From Opacimonas sp014872805 (GTDB lineage Bacteria; Pseudomonadota; Gammaproteobacteria; Enterobacterales; Alteromonadaceae): a DNA stretch of 64,000 nt. The notes beneath the pieces are model-generated. The model saw only the letters and a program-made list of their open reading frames with translations, was not told the origin of the DNA and did not search any database. Every line of letters starts with the position of its first letter. Within the stretch, counting starts at the first letter, position 1. This document shows positions 53,958-63,352 of the stretch, piece after piece. The stretch spans positions 310,001 through 374,000 of the forward strand of contig WKFN01000016.1 in assembly GCA_014872805.1 (NCBI GenBank), given 5' to 3'. A program made the translations under genes and the position numbers.

Positions 53958-54503
53958 ATGAAAAGACTTATTCTTGGCCTGTTACTTGTCATTGGCAGTA
54001 CCTCATCAGCGAGTGCACAGACTTGTCCTGATGTATTGAAGTTTATGAAGCGTAAATTAAACTCACAAGAAACCGTTAATTTTTGCGAAGCGTATCAAGA
54101 TAAAGCGATATTATTTGTGAACACTGCGAGTAAATGTGGCTTTACCCCTCAATTTGAAGGTCTAGAAAAACTCTACGAACAATATAAAGATCAGAATTTT
54201 GTCATCTTGGGTTTTCCATCTGCGAGTTTTAATCAAGAATATTCAGATGAAGGCAAAACAGCAGAAGTATGCGAGTTAACTTATGGCGTAAACTTTCCGA
54301 TGTTTGAGCCGATTTCAGTCCGTGGAGACGATGCCGACCCACTGTATCGCAAACTCACAGAAATGGCGGATAAATCACCAAAGTGGAATTTTTATAAATA
54401 CCTAGTGGATCGCAAAGGCAACCTCGTTGATTCCTATTCATCTTTTACCAAGCCCGATGATGCAGATTTGCTTGCGGACATTCAAAAGGCTATTCAGCCT
54501 TAA
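53958..54503 (+). CDS. periplasmic glutathione peroxidase-family protein
   Basis: A 181-residue protein with a signal peptide (MKRLILGLLLVIGSTSSASA). The peroxidatic cysteine is C60 in NTASKCGFTPQ, and the other members of the GPx catalytic tetrad are present as Q93, W143 and N144. C105 in AEVCELTYGVNFPMF is placed like the resolving cysteine of thioredoxin-dependent GPx enzymes. The usual FPCNQF reads FPSASF. Likely a thiol peroxidase of the envelope. A GGAAA site precedes the ATG. Confidence 0.9.
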   Translation: MKRLILGLLLVIGSTSSASAQTCPDVLKFMKRKLNSQETVNFCEAYQDKAILFVNTASKCGFTPQFEGLEKLYEQYKDQNFVILGFPSASFNQEYSDEGKTAEVCELTYGVNFPMFEPISVRGDDADPLYRKLTEMADKSPKWNFYKYLVDRKGNLVDSYSSFTKPDDADLLADIQKAIQP

Positions 54504-54524
54504 ATCGCCACTTAACTTTCTCCA

Positions 54525-54553
54525 CAAAAAAAGCCCCAGCTTTCACTGGGGCT
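54525..54553 (-). terminator. rho-independent terminator between the GPx and CGS-like genes
   Basis: The stem AGCCCCAG (54532-54539) with CTGGGGCT (54546-54553) around a 6-nt loop. A run of seven A on the left gives a T run on the minus strand, so it best serves the minus-strand gene at 54671. A second 7-bp repeat, TATGAGT/ACTCATA, lies at 54606-54627. Confidence 0.8.
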
Positions 54554-54670
54554 CTAACACACTCAACTAAACATAGGAACACAAGTCATCACTACTTGCA
54601 TTATGTATGAGTATCGAAACACTCATAAGTTCAAAATTCGCCACCCTTGATCTAAAAACTTTTTTTTGTA

Positions 54671-55948
54671 TTATTGAAATATGTCTAGAGCTTGGGCAAG
54701 GTCATCTAACAAGTCTTGGGTGTCTTCAATGCCAACTGATAATCGAACACAAGCATCTGTAATCCCCATCGCATCTCGCTCTGCCTGATCAAATTCAAAA
54801 AAAATGGTTTGCGCTACCGGTAAAGCAAGCGTTCGCGTATCACCTAAATGCGTCGCACATAAAATGGTATTCAGTGCATTGATAAACGCGACTGGCGCCA
54901 CTCCATTAGCCAAATCAAAGGCCAAAATCGCCCCAGTTGTTTCAAATTGCGAACGCACTAATGCATGCTGAGGATGGCTATCAAGAGAAGGATGATATAC
55001 TTTAGTGATACCGACATGAGAAGACAAAAAACGCGCAATGGCTTGCGCATTTTCACAGGCTTTGGCGTAACGCAGCGCCAACGTTTCTTGACCTAGCATC
55101 ACTTGACTTGCCGAAGTCGGGTCAAGGGTTGCGCCGATATCACGCAGGCCTTTTTTGCGAATTTGCGTCAACCCCCACATGCGTGTATCAGCCACTTGAT
55201 ACAAGGCATCTATATGAGGAAAGTATGTCCAATCATAAACGCCCATATCCAATACCGCTCCACCCATCGCTTGACCATGCCCTGATATGTATTTGGTTAA
55301 TGAAGTAAACACTAAACTAATATGAAAACGCGCGACATCACATATAACATGAGGCGTCATAGTCGTATCCACAGCAAATACAATATGATGCGCCTGACAC
55401 AGTTGTCCCAACTCATCTAAGTTAGGGACTTGCGTTAAAGGGTTTGCCAAGCTTTCACAAAATACTAAGCGAGTGTTAGGTTGTATGCTATTTTTGACCG
55501 CCACCACATTGGTCACATCAACAAAATCAACCGCTATTCCCAAACCTGATAACTGATGAAAAAAACTTCGAGTATTGCCAAATAAAAACTGACTGACCAC
55601 AATATGATCACCGGCTTTGAGTAAAGCGAGCAATGTTGAGCTGATAGCTGCCATACCGGTACTGAACGTCACACACCCCAAAGCGTTGTGTTGCTGTGTG
55701 AGCACTTGTTGTAAAGCACTGGTGGTTGGTGATGAGGAACGGCCATACACATGCGCGACTTTTTTGCCTTGAAAGGCATCGACAATGCCTTGCGCATCCG
55801 CAAAATGATACAAGACACCGGTATTGATGGGTGAATGTACAGCACCATCTTGTTGCGGGTTGACCAAGCGGTCTTGATGGACTAATTGAGTAGTTGAACC
55901 AATGTTTTTCACGAGTCTATACTTACAAACAAACTTACTTTTGCGCAT
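54671..55948 (-). CDS. cystathionine gamma-synthase family PLP enzyme
   Basis: A protein of about 425 residues in the Cys/Met metabolism PLP family. The Schiff-base lysine is in FTSLTKYISGHGQAMGG, the AVDTTMTPHV stretch holds the PLP-binding aspartate, and YGRSSSPTTSALQQ takes the place of the usual YSRxxNPT. It could be a gamma-synthase, O-acetylhomoserine sulfhydrylase or methionine gamma-lyase; the sequence does not decide. I chose ATG 55948; an in-frame start at 55984 is possible and neither has a clear ribosome-binding site. Stands alone. Confidence 0.85.
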   Translation of the reverse strand: MRKSKFVCKYRLVKNIGSTTQLVHQDRLVNPQQDGAVHSPINTGVLYHFADAQGIVDAFQGKKVAHVYGRSSSPTTSALQQVLTQQHNALGCVTFSTGMAAISSTLLALLKAGDHIVVSQFLFGNTRSFFHQLSGLGIAVDFVDVTNVVAVKNSIQPNTRLVFCESLANPLTQVPNLDELGQLCQAHHIVFAVDTTMTPHVICDVARFHISLVFTSLTKYISGHGQAMGGAVLDMGVYDWTYFPHIDALYQVADTRMWGLTQIRKKGLRDIGATLDPTSASQVMLGQETLALRYAKACENAQAIARFLSSHVGITKVYHPSLDSHPQHALVRSQFETTGAILAFDLANGVAPVAFINALNTILCATHLGDTRTLALPVAQTIFFEFDQAERDAMGITDACVRLSVGIEDTQDLLDDLAQALDIFQ

Positions 55949-56062
55949 AATGTACCACAAATAATCGACAAATAAGGCAGACATAGGTTCTAGATTGTGA
56001 ATTATTTGGAATTAGGTATACTCGATTTATTATCAAACCCTACCTAACGTACACGGATTGTT

Positions 56063-56818
56063 ATGTGTATTTTGTTTATTGCTGTCAAACAACACCCAGA
56101 TTACCCTTTAATCATTGCTGCAAACCGAGACGAATTTCACGCGCGCATGACCTCGCCCTCACACAGTTGGAATGATAATCCTCAGTTGTTTGCTGGACGA
56201 GATGAGCAAGCGGGTGGCACATGGATGGGGATCCACGCTTCCGGACGCATTGCGGCATTGACCAATATCCGAGCCCCACAGCGCGAGCGAATGGACGCCA
56301 AAACACGTGGCGAACTCGTCGTCAATGCCCTCGAAGCGAGTGATGACAATATATTTTTAGAGACCTTGCGCAAAACGGCTGATGAGTACAATGGTTATAA
56401 TTTAGTCTATGGCAATACAGATTCGTTGTCTGTGTTCAATAGTCATTCATTGGAACATCATCAACTTAGCCAAGGCGTTTACGGCTTATCCAATGCTTCC
56501 TTAAACACCCCATGGCCAAAAGTACAACTGGGTGTCGATTCATTGAATAAAGCTTGCCAGAAATCAGGGGAATTGGATATAGAAGATTTATTTGCGATTT
56601 TACACAATCGTGAGACCGCGTCTGATGAGCATTTACCGGATACTGGCATTGCCAAACCATGGGAAAAAATGCTCTCATCCATCTTCATCTGCTCGCCTGA
56701 TTACGGGACGCGAAGTTCAACCATATTAACCGTCGATAATATTGGCAAAATGGATTGGCAGGAACGCAGTTACGATGCCAATGGGATTGAAACAGGACGT
56801 GTGTATCACCGCGGTTAA
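56063..56818 (+). CDS. NRDE-family protein (TANGO2-like)
   Basis: A 251-residue protein of the NRDE/TANGO2 family. The name-giving motif is seen as AANRDEFHAR near residue 20, preceded by the conserved N-terminal MCILFIA with Cys2, and followed by GRDEQAGGTWMG. Eukaryotic TANGO2 is linked to lipid and haem handling; the bacterial role is unknown. N-terminal cysteine suggests relation to Ntn-hydrolases, but no activity is established. It lies alone before the aminotransferase gene. Confidence 0.9.
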   Translation: MCILFIAVKQHPDYPLIIAANRDEFHARMTSPSHSWNDNPQLFAGRDEQAGGTWMGIHASGRIAALTNIRAPQRERMDAKTRGELVVNALEASDDNIFLETLRKTADEYNGYNLVYGNTDSLSVFNSHSLEHHQLSQGVYGLSNASLNTPWPKVQLGVDSLNKACQKSGELDIEDLFAILHNRETASDEHLPDTGIAKPWEKMLSSIFICSPDYGTRSSTILTVDNIGKMDWQERSYDANGIETGRVYHRG

Positions 56819-56909
56819 ACAAGTGGTCGTATATGCACATTTTCAGTTCACAGAACCCAAAAAACTGGCATAATACCCTTTTATTGTAATGTCACATTAG
56901 GAATTTACC

Positions 56910-58100
56910 GTGTTTGAAGTTCTCCCTGCCCTTGCTCCCGATCCCATCCTTGGATTATCTGCCGCATTTAAAGCGGATACAAACCCCAACAAAATCGATT
57001 TAGGTGTGGGTGTTTATAAAGATGAAGCCGGCAAGACCCCGATTGTCAAGGCAGTTGCTGAAGCACAAACACGATTATTAGCCATTGAAGATTCCAAAAC
57101 TTATATCACACCACAAGGTGTACAAGGCTTTATCGATGGCATGCTAGGTCTTTTATTGGGCTCAGCCCACCCTGCGCTGATTGCGGACCGTGTCGCCGCA
57201 GTACAAGCACCCGGTGGTTGTGGTGCATTGCGCATTTTGGCTGAATTACTCACTCGTTGTAACAAAGACACCACGGTTTGGGTGTCTGACCCAACGTGGG
57301 CCAATCACATTCCATTGATTGGCAATGCGGGTCTTGAATTAAAAACTTACCCGTATTTTGACAAAGCCAATGCATCGATTCGTTTTGATGCCATGCTTGA
57401 GCAATTAAAAACCATTCCTAAAGGCGATGTGGTGTTATTACACGCATGCTGTCACAATCCTACCGGTGCGGACTTGACGCAAGCTCAATGGCGTGAAATC
57501 ACGGCAGTCGCGCAACAACAAGGTTGGGTACCGTTTATAGACAGTGCGTATTTAGGCTTTGGCGATGATTTAGAAACGGATGCCTATGGCATGCGTTATA
57601 TGACCGAGCATTTACCAGAAGTCATGATTGCCGCGTCTTGTTCTAAGAACTTTGGTTTGTATCGAGAGCGCGTCGGCATGGCAGCGATTATTACGAATGA
57701 CAGCGCAACAAAGTCCATTGCACAATCGCAAATTCAAAGCGTTGCGCGTGGCATTTACTCTATGCCTCCATCGTACGGCGGTGCACTGGTTGACATTATT
57801 TTGCACGATGCAGAATTGAAGCAAATGTGGGTCAATGAAGTCGATGAAATGCGTGAGCGCATGAAACAGCTTCGCGCCATGTTAGTCAGCAAGATGGTTG
57901 AATACGGTGCCAACAAAGACTTTAGCTTCGTCAACGAGCAAAAAGGCATGTTCTCTTTCTTGTGTATCACGCCAGAGCAAGTACAAAAAGTCCGTGCTGA
58001 GCACAGCGTGTATTTTGTTGATTCTTCGCGTGTGAATATTGCAGGTATCAACCAATCTAACGTGGATACATTAGCCAAAGCATTGGTGAGTGTGCTGTAA
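56910..58100 (+). CDS. aromatic amino-acid/aspartate aminotransferase (class I)
   Basis: A 396-residue fold-type I PLP enzyme of the AspC/TyrB group. The Schiff-base lysine is in SCSKNFGLYRERVG (about residue 245), and HACCHNPTGADLT and the N-terminal LGVGVYKDEAGKTP are typical. It transfers amino groups between aromatic or acidic amino acids and 2-oxoglutarate. It starts with GTG 56910 after a GGAA site. The gene has its own terminator. AspC and TyrB cannot be told apart from sequence here. Confidence 0.93.
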   Translation: MFEVLPALAPDPILGLSAAFKADTNPNKIDLGVGVYKDEAGKTPIVKAVAEAQTRLLAIEDSKTYITPQGVQGFIDGMLGLLLGSAHPALIADRVAAVQAPGGCGALRILAELLTRCNKDTTVWVSDPTWANHIPLIGNAGLELKTYPYFDKANASIRFDAMLEQLKTIPKGDVVLLHACCHNPTGADLTQAQWREITAVAQQQGWVPFIDSAYLGFGDDLETDAYGMRYMTEHLPEVMIAASCSKNFGLYRERVGMAAIITNDSATKSIAQSQIQSVARGIYSMPPSYGGALVDIILHDAELKQMWVNEVDEMRERMKQLRAMLVSKMVEYGANKDFSFVNEQKGMFSFLCITPEQVQKVRAEHSVYFVDSSRVNIAGINQSNVDTLAKALVSVL

Positions 58101-58119
58101 CCAACAATAAGTGATTTAT

Positions 58120-58157
58120 AAAGCCGAGCGTTTATTGAGACGTTCGGCTTTTTTTTT
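58120..58157 (+). terminator. rho-independent terminator after the aminotransferase
   Basis: AAAGCCGAGCGT pairs with ACGTTCGGCTTT (one G-U pair) around an 8-nt loop, followed by a long T run, 20 nt after the stop. Confidence 0.9.
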
Positions 58158-58170
58158 GCTCTTCTATAAA

Positions 58171-58917
58171 TTAAGCCGTCATCCCCCCATCCAACGTCAT
58201 GGCATGCCCTGTCATAAAGCTTGACTCATCCGACGCTAACCAGACTATCGCATTGGCAATTTCATCAACATCACCTAAACGCTTCATTGGATTTGCTCCG
58301 ACAATTGCACGTTGCCCTTTTTCATCCATTAGCGCGAGCGTTCGGCGCACCATATCTGTATCAATAAAACTTGGACATACGGCATTAATGCGAATGTTTT
58401 GACGCGCATATTCGACGGCTGCGGATTTGGTGATCCCTATTACCGCATGTTTGGTGGCTGAGTAGGCGGCGATCATCGGTGCGGAACGCAAACCCGCCAC
58501 AGAAGCAATATTAATAATATTCCCCTGCCCTTGAGCAAGCATTTTGTGTAATGCTTGTTGCATACACCACCATACTCCTTTGACGTTGATATCGAGATTT
58601 TTATCTAACATCTCATCACTCACCAAATGCATGGGTGTTGGGATGTGCTCAACCCCGGCGTTGTTGACCAATACATCCACCTTGTCGATGCTGGCAAACA
58701 CGTCTAATACTGAGGATTTGTCAGCCACATCTAGTACATGTGTCGTGACGTTATCAGAGCCTAGTGTTTGGGCCGTATCCGCCAGTGATTGCGCGTTGAT
58801 ATCGAGCAAAATCACATCATCATCCAATGCCACAAAGTGTTTTGCCGCCACAGCACCGATGCCTGCGCCGGCACCGGTAATGACGATGGTTCTTTTATTT
58901 TTAGCCATTTTGCTCAC
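58171..58917 (-). CDS. short-chain dehydrogenase/reductase
   Basis: A 248-residue classical SDR. The cofactor loop TGAGAGIG lies at residues 14-21, NNAG at 85-88, and the catalytic S139, Y152 and K156 are intact. DI at the end of strand 2 favours NAD over NADP. It is 12 nt downstream of the acyl-CoA dehydrogenase gene on the same strand, so a 3-hydroxyacyl or alcohol oxidation in lipid breakdown is likely; the substrate is inferred only from context. Confidence 0.88.
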   Translation of the reverse strand: MSKMAKNKRTIVITGAGAGIGAVAAKHFVALDDDVILLDINAQSLADTAQTLGSDNVTTHVLDVADKSSVLDVFASIDKVDVLVNNAGVEHIPTPMHLVSDEMLDKNLDINVKGVWWCMQQALHKMLAQGQGNIINIASVAGLRSAPMIAAYSATKHAVIGITKSAAVEYARQNIRINAVCPSFIDTDMVRRTLALMDEKGQRAIVGANPMKRLGDVDEIANAIVWLASDESSFMTGHAMTLDGGMTA

Positions 58918-58929
58918 CTCAATTTTTGA

Positions 58930-60729
58930 TTAAAACCACGACACCTGGGTGTCGGCACACGTCGCATTCGCTTCCACTAACAACGCCCAAGCCTGATGCA
59001 TGGCTGGCATTTCCCAATCTGCATAATATTGCGCAGCTTGTATTTTGCCTTGATAGAAATCATACTTGTCGCCTTGCGCATTATCTCTTGCCGCATATGC
59101 CGCATTCGCTTGTCTTAACCACATCCAACCAATGACCAGATGGCCACAATATTTCATCATATTATCGGCATTAGATAAAACCGCCTCTTGTTCCTCAGAT
59201 TGCAACATCAGGGCAAGCTCAGGTAATCCATCATTAAATTGGGTTAATGCGTCACCTAATTTTTTGGCTAATTTAAGTGAGACATCACCCTGTGCAGCTT
59301 GAATATCTTGCATCATACGCTGGGCTAAAAACTGACAACCTGCCCCATTGGCTTGCCACAACTTACGCCCCAACAAATCTAATGCTTGAATACCATTGGT
59401 GCCTTCATGAATAGGATTGAGTCGGTTGTCACGCCAATATTGTTCTACTGGATACTCACGGGTGTACCCAGCACCACCCAATACTTGAATCGCCAAATCG
59501 TTCGCTTTGGGACCGTATTCACTTGGCCAAGCTTTGATAATCGGCGTCAGTAAGTCCAATAATAAAGCCACGTCTTTTGCTTTTTCAGCTGTGCTGGTCT
59601 TTTGCTCATCCAGCAAAGACGCCCCATAAAAACACAAGGCCATCGCGCCTTCGCAGTAAGCTTTTTGTGCCAACAGCATTCGCTTCACATCGCCATATTC
59701 CACAATCGCTTGTCCACCCTGCATACGGTCCTTAGCGTATGCTAGTGCATAGCGATAGCCTTGATAACCTATCATGGCCGCGCCAAAGCCCACACCAATG
59801 CGCGCTTCATTCATCATCATAAACATATAGCGTAAGCCCTGATGCGGCTCACCGACAAGATAGCCATGACAGTCGTTATTTTCACCAAAGGTGAGCGCGG
59901 TCGACGTGGTGCCGCGATAACCAAGTTTGTGAATCAAGCCGGCTAATGTTACATCATTGCAGACCGACCAAGCGCCTTGTTCATCTTGCCGATACTTAGG
60001 CACAATAAACAATGAGATCCCTTTAACGCCTGCTGGCCCACCTGGGATTTTAGCTAATACTAAATGCACGATGTTGTCAGTCAGTTCATGCTCGCCACCG
60101 CTGATATAGAGTTTTGAGCCTTTGATGCGATAACTGCCATCTTCAGCAGGTTGTGCGCTGGTCGTGATCTCTGCCAAACTTGAGCCTGCATGAGGTTCGG
60201 TGAGTGCCATGGTGCCGCTAAACTGCCCGGTTAACATTGGCTCTAGATACTCAGATTGCAAGGCATTACACGCACAATGTGCAATGACATTTGCCGCAGC
60301 ACTAGTCAAAAAAGGATATGCTGTGGTACTTGGGTTCGCCGCCATAAAATAACTGGCACAAGCTGTCGTAATCGTCTCAGGTAACTGCATACCACCTAAA
60401 TCGAAGGGAAATTTAGCGGCGATAAAGCCAGCGTCAGCATATTGCTGATAGGCGGTTTGCACATCTTCCAGCATATCAATGCGCTGTCCATCGAACGTCG
60501 GTTCATTAGCATCTGCTAAATGATTATGCGGGGCAAAATACTCACTGGCTATGGTTTCAGCTGTGCGCATTACATCATTAAATGTCGCGACATCGTGCTC
60601 GCCAAAAGCGTCTGTTTTAGTCAGTTCACTGGTCGCTAGACATTCATACACTTGGAATGGGATCTCATGTGGGTTAAATAGCATTATATCACTCAAAAAA
60701 TCACTAAAGCGTGAATGTAATTGTGACAT
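58930..60729 (-). CDS. acyl-CoA dehydrogenase with C-terminal extension
   Basis: A 599-residue flavoprotein of the large acyl-CoA dehydrogenase type. FAD/substrate motifs ALTEPHAGSSLAEI and GGAGYTREYPVEQYWRDNRLNPIHEGTNGIQ are visible, the latter carrying the likely catalytic glutamate. The extra C-terminal domain (last 130 residues or so) is typical of the FadE/DmdC-like group. It oxidises an acyl-CoA, passing electrons to ETF. With the following SDR it may form a small catabolic unit. Confidence 0.92.
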   Translation of the reverse strand: MSQLHSRFSDFLSDIMLFNPHEIPFQVYECLATSELTKTDAFGEHDVATFNDVMRTAETIASEYFAPHNHLADANEPTFDGQRIDMLEDVQTAYQQYADAGFIAAKFPFDLGGMQLPETITTACASYFMAANPSTTAYPFLTSAAANVIAHCACNALQSEYLEPMLTGQFSGTMALTEPHAGSSLAEITTSAQPAEDGSYRIKGSKLYISGGEHELTDNIVHLVLAKIPGGPAGVKGISLFIVPKYRQDEQGAWSVCNDVTLAGLIHKLGYRGTTSTALTFGENNDCHGYLVGEPHQGLRYMFMMMNEARIGVGFGAAMIGYQGYRYALAYAKDRMQGGQAIVEYGDVKRMLLAQKAYCEGAMALCFYGASLLDEQKTSTAEKAKDVALLLDLLTPIIKAWPSEYGPKANDLAIQVLGGAGYTREYPVEQYWRDNRLNPIHEGTNGIQALDLLGRKLWQANGAGCQFLAQRMMQDIQAAQGDVSLKLAKKLGDALTQFNDGLPELALMLQSEEQEAVLSNADNMMKYCGHLVIGWMWLRQANAAYAARDNAQGDKYDFYQGKIQAAQYYADWEMPAMHQAWALLVEANATCADTQVSWF

Positions 60730-60895
60730 AAATGTTAACTAAACCCACAATCATTTTGTTGAATGTATAACTCTTTGTAAAATGAATAAAGAACAAGCGA
60801 AATATCCAGAATTGTAGAAAGATTAAGCAACACCTTATATAATTCGCCGGCTCCATATATCAATACAACATTCCATTTAACTTTTAGGTGAATAC

Positions 60896-63184
60896 ATGAC
60901 TGCTTTTAACAAGGCTTCTGTTGCGTTAGCTGTTGCTTTGGCATTTGGCCAAGCACACGCGGACGAAGTAACTAACGACGAATCTGCATTAGAGACCATC
61001 ACAGTCACGGCGCAAAAACGCACACAATCGATTCAAGAAGTACCGATTTCAATTGCCACATTAAACGGTGAGCGTTTTGAGAGTTTATTCTCAGCGGGTG
61101 ACGACATTTTATCATTGGCTGTTCGCGTACCGGGTTTGTACGCAGAAAGTTCAAATGGACGAGTAGCACCGCGTTTCTATGTGCGTGGCATCGGCAACAC
61201 CGATTTTGACCTAGCTGCTTCACAGCCCGTTTCCATCGTCATGGACAATGTGGTGATGGAAAACGTTGTGCTTAAAAGCACACCATTATTCGATATTGAA
61301 CAAGTTGAAGTCATTCGCGGTCCACAAGGGACACTATTCGGTCGCAACACAACTGCTGGTATCGTCAAGTTTGATTCTGTGAAACCTTCAGAAGATTTTA
61401 ATGCCTATGCCAAAGTCGGCTTTGCCTCAATGGGCACGCGCAATGTTGAAGCAGCGATTGGCGGTGGCTTAACCGATACCATTTCTGCACGCGTATCTGT
61501 TCTAAATCAAACGCGTGATGACTGGATTGAGAACGGTTTCTCGGGTCAAGATGATGCCTTTGGTGGCTATGATGAAATGGCTTACCGTCTACAGTTTTTA
61601 TATGACAATGGCGATGACTTATCTGCATTGTTACGCGTTCACGGTCGTGACCTTGACGGCACTGCATCGGTATTCCGTGCCAACATCTTATCGCGTGGTT
61701 CACGCACACTGAATCAAAACTACGACCGCAATACAGTTTGGTATGATGCCAACCTTTTGGGCAATGGTTTTGACAACAACCCACAAGAATACGAAGGTAA
61801 CGGCGTTTCATTAACCGTAGAATATGATATGGATGCAGTGTCATTCACTTCAATCACTGCGTTAGAAACGGCTGAAGGTTACTCATTGGGTGACGTTGAT
61901 GGTGGTGTGGTATTAAACGAAGCGGCAGATATCAACGGTGACGGTTCAGTTGAAACGACGTTCCCTGGCTTTGTGCCATTTGGTGCCGTCACACAAGACT
62001 TACTCAACGACCTTGAACAGTTCACACAAGAAATTCGTTGGGCGAGCAACAACGATGGCCCTTACAACTGGCAAGCGGGTGCATTCTTCTTTGATTCATC
62101 ATTTAATGTAACCTCAGTTGATGGGTTCTTTGGCGCATCAACCGTATTCCACGAAAACACGACATGGGCTGTGTTCGGTCAATCCACTTATGAGATCAAT
62201 GATAAGTTGACCATCACTGGTGGTTTGCGTTACACCTATGATGAGAAGTCATTAGTCGTTGGTGAGCAAAATGTTGATGGATTTGCAGTAGCGATTGGCG
62301 CAGCGAGCGTTCAAGACTACGATGATATCAACGTTGATGATGGTAAATTAAGCTATGAAGTCAGCTTACATTATGCGGTCGATAGCGATACTGCGGTATT
62401 TGCACGCTATGCCAACGGTTTCCGCGCACAAACCATTCAAGGTCGTGATGTGGCGTTTGAAGGCGCACCTTCTGTTGCTGATGCAGAAACGATTAACTCG
62501 ATTGAAGTTGGTTTCAAATCTGATTTACTTGAAGATACATTGCGCTTAAATGCGGCAGCATTCTACTATGTGATTGACGATTTACAGTTATCTGCAATTG
62601 GTGGTGGTGCTAACAACACTGCGCTAATCAATGCTGATCAAGCACGTGGTTACGGCTTTGAAGTCGATGCACAATATGTTCCACATGACCAATTGGTATT
62701 CACTGCTGGCTACAGCTACAACAACACATCTATTAACGACCGCGCGTTATCTGTTTTCCCTTGTGGCTCAAACGCAACGTTTGCCGGCAACTGTAATGTA
62801 CGTGATCCACGTACTGTAGATAACCGTGCATTAATTGATGGCAACCCGTTCCCGCAAGCACCTGAAACGGTATTTACATTTACTGCACGCTTTGCACAAC
62901 CGGTTGGCGACAACGCAGAAGTATTTGTCTTCACCGATTGGGCAGTACAAGGTGAAACCAACTTGTTCTTATACGAGTCTGATGAGTTCAGAAGCGATGA
63001 AAACTTTGAAGGTGGTATTCGCATCGGCTATCAAGATTTTGAAAACAACTACTCTGTAGCGCTGTTTGGTCGCAATATCACTGATGAAGACAATCTTAAA
63101 GGTGGTATCGATTTCAATAACCTAACGGGTTTTGTGAACGATCCTGCGGTATGGGGTGTTGAATTTAAAGTTGAGTTCTTCTAA
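60896..63184 (+). CDS. TonB-dependent outer-membrane receptor
   Basis: A 762-residue TonB-dependent receptor. A signal peptide (to about AHA, residue 22) is followed by a TonB box ETITVTAQKR, the plug domain (VEVIRGPQGTLFGRNTTAG near 140) and a 22-strand barrel ending in an aromatic VEFKVEFF. The substrate (siderophore, sugar or vitamin) cannot be told; no transport partner genes adjoin. A TATAAT at 60838-60843 lies 53 nt before the ATG. The protein ends with a clear terminator. Confidence 0.94.
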   Translation: MTAFNKASVALAVALAFGQAHADEVTNDESALETITVTAQKRTQSIQEVPISIATLNGERFESLFSAGDDILSLAVRVPGLYAESSNGRVAPRFYVRGIGNTDFDLAASQPVSIVMDNVVMENVVLKSTPLFDIEQVEVIRGPQGTLFGRNTTAGIVKFDSVKPSEDFNAYAKVGFASMGTRNVEAAIGGGLTDTISARVSVLNQTRDDWIENGFSGQDDAFGGYDEMAYRLQFLYDNGDDLSALLRVHGRDLDGTASVFRANILSRGSRTLNQNYDRNTVWYDANLLGNGFDNNPQEYEGNGVSLTVEYDMDAVSFTSITALETAEGYSLGDVDGGVVLNEAADINGDGSVETTFPGFVPFGAVTQDLLNDLEQFTQEIRWASNNDGPYNWQAGAFFFDSSFNVTSVDGFFGASTVFHENTTWAVFGQSTYEINDKLTITGGLRYTYDEKSLVVGEQNVDGFAVAIGAASVQDYDDINVDDGKLSYEVSLHYAVDSDTAVFARYANGFRAQTIQGRDVAFEGAPSVADAETINSIEVGFKSDLLEDTLRLNAAAFYYVIDDLQLSAIGGGANNTALINADQARGYGFEVDAQYVPHDQLVFTAGYSYNNTSINDRALSVFPCGSNATFAGNCNVRDPRTVDNRALIDGNPFPQAPETVFTFTARFAQPVGDNAEVFVFTDWAVQGETNLFLYESDEFRSDENFEGGIRIGYQDFENNYSVALFGRNITDEDNLKGGIDFNNLTGFVNDPAVWGVEFKVEFF

Positions 63185-63213
63185 GGCTAAATAATTTAAC
63201 AATCGTATATTAG

Positions 63214-63256
63214 AAAAAACGTACATACTGTTGTGGTGTGTACGTTTTTTATTTTA
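63214..63256 (+). terminator. rho-independent terminator after the TonB receptor
   Basis: AAAAAACGTACA (63214-63225) and TGTACGTTTTTT (63239-63250) form a perfect 12-bp stem ending in a T run, 30 nt after the stop. Confidence 0.9.
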
Positions 63257-63292
63257 ATCTAGTAACTTGTTTTAGCTGTTATTGTTTACGAA

Positions 63293-63327
63293 TAAAAAAG
63301 CGAGTAATGCAAATACATTACCCGCTT
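63293..63327 (-). terminator. rho-independent terminator of the RND permease
   Basis: On the minus strand AAAGCGGGTAATG and CATTACTCGCTTT pair along 12 of 13 positions around a 6-nt loop, followed by a T run. It starts 26 nt after the permease stop. Confidence 0.85.
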
Positions 63328-63352
63328 TAAAATTAAATTTTTAATGATGAAA

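Noticed and set aside
53958..54503. Glutathione peroxidase seeming to lack its catalytic glutamine (FPSASF for FPCNQF)
   Set aside because: Counting shows that the tetrad glutamine is the one in NQE (Q93), which is present.
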